Source of the DNA: an uncultured Bacilli bacterium
GTDB lineage: Bacteria; Bacillota_I; Bacilli_A; RF39; UBA660
Length of the DNA: 19,829 bases
Direction of reading: 5' to 3'
NCBI GenBank assembly: GCA_947631885.1
Contig: CANRMZ010000007.1
Coordinates: 1 to 19,829, forward strand
Shown: piece after piece, positions 1 through 4,993 of the stretch
How the letters are laid out: every line of letters begins with the position of its first letter
Position numbering within the stretch: position 1 is the first letter of the stretch
Notes under the pieces: model-generated
Told to the model about the DNA's origin: nothing
What the model saw: only the letters and a program-made list of their open reading frames with translations
The model's database searches: none
Made by a program: the position numbers and the translations under genes

Positions 1-10
1 ACCATATCTT

Positions 11-1597
11 ATGATTAATGAAAGTAATATTATTGATATAATTAATAACTTTGAAATTAAAAATAAAGGTGACTTACAATATATAGAAATTAAACTTAGT
101 AAAGGTATTGGTAAAAGAATAAAAAGACAAGTTAATATTTATACTTCTTATAATAATGAAATAATTAAATATAGAGCATTTCTTACTAGTATATCTTCAT
201 TATTATCAATAGACTTCGAAGGTAATAAAAGATATGAATATAAAGCTATTCCTAAATATTTAGATATTAGTAAATGTTTAAATATATTAAGTGAAAATAA
301 AGATAATGCTTTATTAAAAGTAAATACATTTCCTTATTTAAATGAAGATTATTACTTAAATTTATATAATTATAGTTTTAATAAACATTCTGTTATCTTA
401 GGAGCAAGCGGTTCCGGTAAATCTAAATTAATTAGTTTACTTATTAATAATATTAATCAAGATAATATATTAAAGAATAATTATCGAGTAATTGTTATAG
501 ACCCTCATGCTTTTCTTCAAGATGATATCGGTGGTTTTAGTAAAATAATTGATTTTAATAATAATGATAGTTCTATTAATTTATTTGGCTCTTTTAATAA
601 CGATATTGTTGCGGAAACTGAGATTTACTTAGATTTATTTAAATCTTTAATAAGTGATCAATATAATGCTAAATTAGAAAGAGTTTTAAGATTTAGTACC
701 TATTTATTATTAAGTCTTGACTCGTTTAACTTTACTAATTTAAGAAAATTATTATTAGATTTAGATTATCGTAATAATATGATTAATGCTAGTAAAGATA
801 ATGTACCTATTTGTGTTATAGAATTTTTCTTAAGTGATTTTAATGAACTTAAAACTAAATCATATTCTGAAAGTATATCTCCGATTATAAGTTTTATTGA
901 TGAAATGAGTATGATTCCTGTCTTTAATAATTTAGAAAAATACTCTAGTTTATATGAAACAATTTGTAATAATATTGTTACTTTGTTTTCTTTAGATAGA
1001 ACTAAACTAGGAGATAAGATAACTAAAACTATATCCGGTTTAGTTATGCAAAAAATCTTAAATATTATTCAGGCCAGAAAAAATAATGAACATATTATCT
1101 TAGTAGTAGATGAAGTTGCTATTGTAGAAAATCCTATCTTATGTAAGTTCTTATCTGAGGCTAGAAAATATAATTTATCTTTAATCCTATCAGGACAATA
1201 TTTTAATCAAATATCTGATGAATTAAAAGATGCTATATTTGCTAATGTAAGTAATTATTATTTATTTAGAGTAGCTAAAATCGATGCTAATGTTTTAGTA
1301 GATAATATAGATATGAAAATTCCTTTAGATAATAACAAAGATAAAAAAGTTAAAATGCTTTCTGAACTTCCTAATCGAAGTTGTATTGTAAGAATTGAAA
1401 AAGATGGTAAATTACTACCTACTATAATGGGTACTACTTTAGATTATATAAGTAAACCTGGTTTAAGAAGTGTTTCTAAAGAAGTAACTAAATACATTGA
1501 TAAAAATACAAATACTAATATCGTGTTTAATACAGATGCTAAAACTAGTTTAAAAGACATTTTAAGGAAGAATTCGACTAGTAGAAAGGAAATATAG
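11..1597 (+). CDS. HerA/VirD4-like DUF87 family ATPase (start possibly outside the window)
   Basis: P-loop NTPase of the HerA/VirB4/VirD4 group, 528 residues from the first visible ATG. Seen: Walker A GASGSGKSK at 131-139; a VIVIDPHAFL strand at 160-169, typical of DUF87 and T4SS ATPases; Walker B IILVVDEVA at 362-370 (D367, E368); then SEARKYNLSLILSGQY at 382-397, the conserved 'R-K-Y ... L-I-L-x-x-Q' segment of this group; and a TraG/TraD-like end with ANVSNYYLFRVAKIDA at 411-426. There is no transmembrane segment, so it should act in the cytoplasm, probably as a hexameric DNA or protein translocase. The first ~110 residues match no domain I recognise. The frame is open to the window edge (no stop in bases 2-10), so the true start may lie upstream and no ribosome binding site can be judged. 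The stop is 1 base before the next gene, so the two are very probably cotranscribed. Superfamily is fairly sure; the substrate is unknown. Confidence 0.8.
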   Translation: MINESNIIDIINNFEIKNKGDLQYIEIKLSKGIGKRIKRQVNIYTSYNNEIIKYRAFLTSISSLLSIDFEGNKRYEYKAIPKYLDISKCLNILSENKDNALLKVNTFPYLNEDYYLNLYNYSFNKHSVILGASGSGKSKLISLLINNINQDNILKNNYRVIVIDPHAFLQDDIGGFSKIIDFNNNDSSINLFGSFNNDIVAETEIYLDLFKSLISDQYNAKLERVLRFSTYLLLSLDSFNFTNLRKLLLDLDYRNNMINASKDNVPICVIEFFLSDFNELKTKSYSESISPIISFIDEMSMIPVFNNLEKYSSLYETICNNIVTLFSLDRTKLGDKITKTISGLVMQKILNIIQARKNNEHIILVVDEVAIVENPILCKFLSEARKYNLSLILSGQYFNQISDELKDAIFANVSNYYLFRVAKIDANVLVDNIDMKIPLDNNKDKKVKMLSELPNRSCIVRIEKDGKLLPTIMGTTLDYISKPGLRSVSKEVTKYIDKNTNTNIVFNTDAKTSLKDILRKNSTSRKEI

Positions 1598-1598
1598 T

Positions 1599-2297
1599 AT
1601 GAATGATAATGAAGCTTTAAATATATGTAAAAGCATCTTTAAAATGATATTTAATCAGGATATAAATTGGCATTTAAAAGATATATATGAAAAACTGGCT
1701 TTTGATATTAAATTACCTAAAGAAGTAGTCGATGCTACTACAAGTGAAGTAACTTATGCATCATCTTCTAATGGATCTAAATATATAACAAATAGTAATA
1801 TGGAAAAAGTAGATCTAAGTGATGGATGGATGCTACCTTATAAAAAAATAACTTCTTTAGATGAAATACTTGCTATATGGGATAAAGTTAATTTAATAAC
1901 TACCGAAAGAGTATACGATTCAATAAATGTAGCTAAAAGTGATACGATATATCGCTGTGAAAATGTATATGCCTCAAGTGATAGTAGTGATTCTAAAAAT
2001 ATTATTTTTTGTGATTCTTGTCATAAATGTAATAATGTTTTAGCGTCTCAAAGATCAGCATTATGCAATTATTGTATCAGAACCGATGATTCCAGTAATT
2101 GTGCTAATAGTTATAATGTTGTATGTTCAAGCAAAATTACTAATTCATTTTTTATCCAAGATTGTTCTAATTTATATGAATGTATATTCTGCTCACATAT
2201 TAGTAACAAACGTTTTTGCATAGCTAATATGCAGTTTGAAGAAAATGAATATTATGAAATTAAAAAAGCTATCATTACTTGGATATTATCCTCTTGA
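1599..2297 (+). CDS. Cys/Ser-rich repeat protein of unknown function
   Basis: 232 residues, cytoplasmic (no signal peptide or membrane segment). The ATG sits 1 base after the stop of the ATPase gene, with AGAAAGGA upstream, so translation is probably coupled. Residues 1-100 are ordinary sequence. Residues 105-207 hold 12 of the 13 cysteines in irregular ~20-residue units rich in Ser, Asn and Asp: C120, C138xxC141xxC144, C156xxC159, C168, C176, C189, C195xxC198, C207. The last unit reads C-x-x-C-S-H-I-S-N-K-R-F-C-I-A-N followed by an EEN-x-Y segment. From memory this resembles an uncharacterised family in uncultured bacteria and phages whose members end in 'C..C....NK.YC..N..Y..EEY', sometimes loosely labelled CaiB/BaiF; I could not verify that by search. 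The spacing suggests a solenoid or beta-helix, or several zinc sites. The gene ends in TGA only 4 bases from the convergent gene. Confidence 0.75.
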   Translation: MNDNEALNICKSIFKMIFNQDINWHLKDIYEKLAFDIKLPKEVVDATTSEVTYASSSNGSKYITNSNMEKVDLSDGWMLPYKKITSLDEILAIWDKVNLITTERVYDSINVAKSDTIYRCENVYASSDSSDSKNIIFCDSCHKCNNVLASQRSALCNYCIRTDDSSNCANSYNVVCSSKITNSFFIQDCSNLYECIFCSHISNKRFCIANMQFEENEYYEIKKAIITWILSS

Positions 2298-2303
2298 TAG
2301 CTT
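2266..2303 (-). terminator. Intrinsic terminator of the rhodanese-VTT-SanA operon, inside the 3' end of the Cys-repeat gene
   Basis: A 9-bp perfect stem, AAGCTATCA (2266-2274) with TGATAGCTT (2295-2303), encloses a 20-base loop holding a smaller GGAT/ATCC hairpin. On the minus strand the stem is followed by TTTTTT, as expected for termination of the leftward operon. The plus strand lacks a good U-run here. The structure lies within the last codons of the convergent plus-strand gene. Confidence 0.65.
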
Positions 2304-2964
2304 ATCTTTGATTAGTATCATCACCAGTCGCTGATGCTGGTAATGCCTCGATTTTAAACTTTGGCTTTGGCAAAATCAAGCCTTTAACAAAATCTTTATC
2401 CCTAGCTAAAACTTCCCTAATTTCACGCCATAATTGACCACGATAAGGCTCTAAAGATGCCGATACACCATAGGCATCAATTCCTATTTTATCTGCAAGA
2501 TATAAAGAACGATACAAATGATACTTTTGCGTTACAATAATCATCTTTTGGCAGCTATAAACTTCTTTAGCTCGATAAATAGAGTCATAAGTTGCTATGC
2601 CATAATGATCTTTATAAATATCATCTGAAGAAACATCTAACTTATTTATCAAGTAATTTTTCATAACTCTAACTTCGTCATAATTATCTTTACTATGATC
2701 ACCACTTACTATTATTTTTTTAATATTGCTATTTTGATATATCTTACTTCCTACTATTAATCTATCTCTTAGCATATCACTAGGGCCACCATTTTTTATA
2801 CCAGCACCCAGTATTAAAATACAATCAGCATCCTTTAATTTATAAGCTTCTTTTTCACTTATTATCTTTTTATCATACTTAAATATGACATAAAAATTTA
2901 TGCCAAGAATAATTACTAGAACAACTAAAATAATAATACTTATAAATATTAAAAACTTTTTCAT
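2302..2964 (-). CDS. SanA/YdcF-like DUF218 membrane-anchored protein
   Basis: 220 residues. One N-terminal transmembrane anchor (about 4-26) is followed by a DUF218 domain. Seen: DADCILILGAGI (about 46-57), the strand that opens the DUF218 fold; an SGDHSKDNYDEVRVMKNYL segment; a TYDSIYRAKEV helix with conserved Asp-Ser; VTQKYHLYRSLYLADKIGI; and a C-terminal PKFKIEALP...GDDTN tail like that of SanA ('PKFLG..IPI..GD..T'). Length and order fit SanA, which is linked in E. coli to envelope barrier function and vancomycin exclusion; its biochemistry is not settled. It is the last gene of the operon: the ATG follows the VTT stop by 2 bases with AAGGA upstream. Family call sure, function inferred. 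Confidence 0.85.
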   Translation of the reverse strand: MKKFLIFISIIILVVLVIILGINFYVIFKYDKKIISEKEAYKLKDADCILILGAGIKNGGPSDMLRDRLIVGSKIYQNSNIKKIIVSGDHSKDNYDEVRVMKNYLINKLDVSSDDIYKDHYGIATYDSIYRAKEVYSCQKMIIVTQKYHLYRSLYLADKIGIDAYGVSASLEPYRGQLWREIREVLARDKDFVKGLILPKPKFKIEALPASATGDDTNQR

Positions 2965-2966
2965 AA

Positions 2967-3557
2967 CTAATCCTTTATTATCTTATTTATAAATAGTGTT
3001 GCTAGGTAAGCTGCTAAAATCATAATCATTATTTTTAAAAGAATGGTTGGATCTTGAAAACTTTCTATAATTCCCGTTCCAACATAACCCCAGAAATATA
3101 CCATACATATTTTACCTATCAATATTGATAAAGCAAACTTTTTAAAATCCAATTTTACTAATCCCGCGGCAATATTAATAGCAAATGCAGGCATAAATGG
3201 ACAGGCTATAACCGCAGCTAAAGTCGCCGGGGATATCTTTTTAACAAAAGCAATAACTTCCTCTAAAGATTTTACCTTCTTAGCCTTAGCCATAGTCCAG
3301 TTAGATAAACCTTTTCTTACTAAAAAATATGATAAAAAACATCCTAAACAAGTAAATATCCAAGATATTAAAAAACCTACCACATGCCCAAAAGAAATAA
3401 AATTAATAGTTATAAAAACAAATAAGGGAAGGATGGGTAACATAGATTCTACCGTAATAAAAAAGCAAGCTAAAATAGGTGCATAAGCACCTAATGAAAG
3501 TACAAAATCTTCAATATATACTGGTAATTGTTCTAACATCTTAACACCAATTACCAT
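2967..3557 (-). CDS. VTT (DedA/TVP38-like) domain membrane protein
   Basis: Polytopic protein of 196 residues with about five hydrophobic segments. The VTT/SNARE-associated pattern is visible: a Glu in the first membrane region (FFITVESMLPILPLFVFI) followed by prolines, a YFLVRKGL turn, a re-entrant CPFMPAFAINIAAGL segment, and a final GKICMVYFWGYVGTG stretch. Families of this type (TVP38/TMEM64, DedA) are membrane-homeostasis proteins; some DedA members flip undecaprenyl-phosphate or phosphatidylethanolamine. The first ATG (3557) has no clear ribosome binding site, while ATG codon 7 (3537-3539) has GGTG five bases upstream, so the true start may be 3539, giving 190 residues. It sits between a rhodanese-like gene and a SanA-like gene in one transcription unit. 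Substrate not predictable. Confidence 0.85.
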   Translation of the reverse strand: MVIGVKMLEQLPVYIEDFVLSLGAYAPILACFFITVESMLPILPLFVFITINFISFGHVVGFLISWIFTCLGCFLSYFLVRKGLSNWTMAKAKKVKSLEEVIAFVKKISPATLAAVIACPFMPAFAINIAAGLVKLDFKKFALSILIGKICMVYFWGYVGTGIIESFQDPTILLKIMIMILAAYLATLFINKIIKD

Positions 3558-3577
3558 TATACTACAAAATTTAAGGT

Positions 3578-3832
3578 TTAATAAACAACTTGAACTACTT
3601 TAAAACCTAAATATGTAAGTCTATGTACTACTTTACTACTTAATACCCCTTTGTTACACATAATATAGTATGTCTCATTATAATTTAAATATTTACCAGG
3701 ATTATACATAAGCTTATCGGCATAAATATTAATACTTCTTGGATCATGTTTTTCTTTATAATCCAAAGGATGTTGAACATCAATTAATTTTCCCATTGAA
3801 GTATTATATTCACTTAAATAAATTCTTTTCAT
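3578..3832 (-). CDS. Single-domain rhodanese-like protein (short)
   Basis: 84 residues, slightly shorter than the usual ~100-residue GlpE-type rhodanese. Seen: LIDVQHPLDYKEKHDPRSINI (about 16-36), the 'D-V-R...E-Y...H-I-x-x-A-x-N-I' CH2A motif, and the active-site loop C59-N-K-G-V-L-S, a six-residue loop with the persulfide Cys. The family transfers sulfane sulfur or carries persulfides. The usual 'GA-x-N-I-P' is replaced by 'RSINIYA', and the usual Arg of the loop is absent, so activity is uncertain. Its ribosome binding site (GAGG) lies inside the 3' arm of a hairpin just upstream. First gene of the operon with the VTT gene (20-base gap); rhodanese and DedA/VTT domains are also known as fusions in other bacteria, which supports a functional link. 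Confidence 0.75.
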   Translation of the reverse strand: MKRIYLSEYNTSMGKLIDVQHPLDYKEKHDPRSINIYADKLMYNPGKYLNYNETYYIMCNKGVLSSKVVHRLTYLGFKVVQVVY

Positions 3833-3835
3833 TAT

Positions 3836-3863
3836 AAAACCTCATAGTATTTTATGAGGTTTT
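3836..3863. terminator. Bidirectional terminator-like hairpin that includes the rhodanese ribosome binding site
   Basis: An 11-bp perfect stem AAAACCTCATA (3836-3846) / TATGAGGTTTT (3853-3863) with a 6-base loop. It lies between the stop of the extracytoplasmic gene (3892) and the ATG of the rhodanese gene (3832). On the minus strand the 3' arm ends in UUUU and contains GAGG, placed 7 bases before the rhodanese ATG. It could end the upstream transcript, mask the ribosome binding site, or do both. Confidence 0.55.
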
Positions 3864-3891
3864 TAGTTTTATAAATAATTAATATAACTTA

Positions 3892-4383
3892 TTAAAAAGC
3901 ATCCCAATCACAATGATATTTCATTCCATTATCTTTTCTACCATTGCCTATATATTTAAAAGCAAATTCAAAATCTTTTTTAGTAAGTCTTTTTCCTTCA
4001 TCCATTTTAATCATAGGATTTAAATCCATTGGGTCAACATCTTTTGTCATATCATAAACAAAATATGATGTTTCCGTCACATTTTCTCCATCTTGGGCTA
4101 TATTATATAATTGCCATTTATAATCATCATTCATTTTATTAGTAAGCTTATATGCTTTATCTTGATCCATAGGATACAAAAGATTAAAAACATGATAGGC
4201 ACTTTTTAAATATCCATCTTCTAAATAGTAATAATCATCTGCTCTTGAACCATCAAAATAGTAATAACAGTGAATACTTTCACCCATTGGTTTATTATAA
4301 AATGCATATGCATAAATACTACCTACTGTTAAGGATAAAACTATTAAGACTAAAGGAACTATTATTTTAATATTATTTTTCAT
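3892..4383 (-). CDS. Extracytoplasmic one-TM protein, paralogue of the gene upstream
   Basis: 163 residues; not a family I can name. An N-terminal hydrophobic segment (about 6-27) is either an uncleaved anchor or a signal peptide, and the rest is predicted outside the membrane. Visible features: ESIHCYYYFDGSRADDYYYL, a short 'HCY' strand followed by a Tyr-rich hairpin; a helical LTNKMNDDYKWQLYNIA segment; and a Cys near the C-terminus (YHCDWDAF). The two extracytoplasmic Cys could form a disulfide. The layout (anchor, HCY, YY...G, LTKKDF.., terminal Cys) matches the gene directly upstream. The ATG is 9 bases after the reconstructed stop of that paralogue, with AAGGGG as ribosome binding site, so they form one operon. 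Loosely reminiscent of small DUF1307-type lipoproteins, but there is no lipobox. Confidence 0.7.
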   Translation of the reverse strand: MKNNIKIIVPLVLIVLSLTVGSIYAYAFYNKPMGESIHCYYYFDGSRADDYYYLEDGYLKSAYHVFNLLYPMDQDKAYKLTNKMNDDYKWQLYNIAQDGENVTETSYFVYDMTKDVDPMDLNPMIKMDEGKRLTKKDFEFAFKYIGNGRKDNGMKYHCDWDAF

Positions 4384-4392
4384 AGGAACCCC

Positions 4393-4880
4393 TTACTTTA
4401 TATCGCAGGTAAAACCTGCTTCATTATATCCCGATGCATAAAACTCTTCATCAGCAGTTAAATATTTATCTTTATCAGTTATACCAAATAATCCTTAAAT
4501 CCTTCATCGCTTAGTCTTTCATAATCAATGAGTTCCATCTTAACTATCTGATTATTATAATTTGTAAGCTTTTGCATATAGCCTAAATATTTACTAGTTT
4601 TGCTATCATCAAAGTCTTGACTTAATTTATTATACAAATCTCCAGAGTATGGATAAGTTCTAACTTCCTCTTTCCTTAAGACCTTTCCACCCTGTATTGT
4701 GTAGTACACATCTAAATTCTCTGAATCGTTTTGTAAGTAACAGTGCACAACTTTTCTTTCAGGATAATTATAATATTTATAAGCATAAAATAAACAAAAT
4801 AGTACTGATACTAGCGCTAGTACGCTAAGTACAATAGATATAATAAGAATATGCTTATCTTTAGCTTTTTTTCTTTTCAT
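4393..4880 (-). pseudogene. Extracytoplasmic one-TM protein, frameshifted paralogue of the gene downstream
   Basis: The intact reading frame from the ATG at 4880 gives 133 residues and stops at 4479-4481 (ends GFKDYLV). Continuing in the -1 frame from about 4490 gives LFGITDKDKYLTADEE, FYASGYNEAGFTCDIK and a TAA at 4393-4395. Restoring one T in the ATTATTT run rejoins the frames into a 162-residue protein, one residue from the 163 of its downstream paralogue, and recovers the C-terminal Cys that the paralogue also has. The TAA then overlaps the AAGGGG ribosome binding site of the next gene, as in a normal operon. So the gene has lost one base, or the assembly has an error. N-terminal anchor about 11-33; shared 'HCY' motif (VVHCYLQND). 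AGAGGG precedes the ATG, with a weak promoter (TATGAT at 4906-4911) upstream. Function unknown. Confidence 0.75.
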
Positions 4881-4939
4881 AGACCCTCTATTCTATTAAT
4901 AGTTTATCATACAAAATCAAACAATCAACAATTCTCTAG

Positions 4940-4966
4940 TTATTTTACTTGTTTAAAGTAAAATAA
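4940..4966. repeat. Perfect 11-bp inverted repeat with 5-base loop
   Basis: TTATTTTACTT (4940-4950), GTTTA, AAGTAAAATAA (4956-4966). It lies just after the VirD4 terminator and upstream of the start of the frameshifted extracytoplasmic gene. It could be a second, weak terminator stem or a regulator binding site for that gene; nothing decides between them. Confidence 0.5.
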
Positions 4967-4993
4967 AAAATATAGAGCTTTTGACTCCATATT
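4965..4993 (-). terminator. Intrinsic terminator of virD4
   Basis: Stem AATATAGAG (4969-4977) / CTCCATATT (4985-4993), nine pairs including one G-U, with a 7-base loop. It starts directly after the virD4 stop codon (4994) and is followed on the minus strand by TTTTTT (4970-4965). Confidence 0.75.

Noticed and set aside
2295..2297. Possible mycoplasma code (TGA = Trp), suggested by the AT-rich, Mollicutes-like look
   Set aside because: TGA ends the Cys-repeat gene exactly at the convergent junction, and Trp codons in the conserved proteins are TGG, so the standard bacterial code applies.
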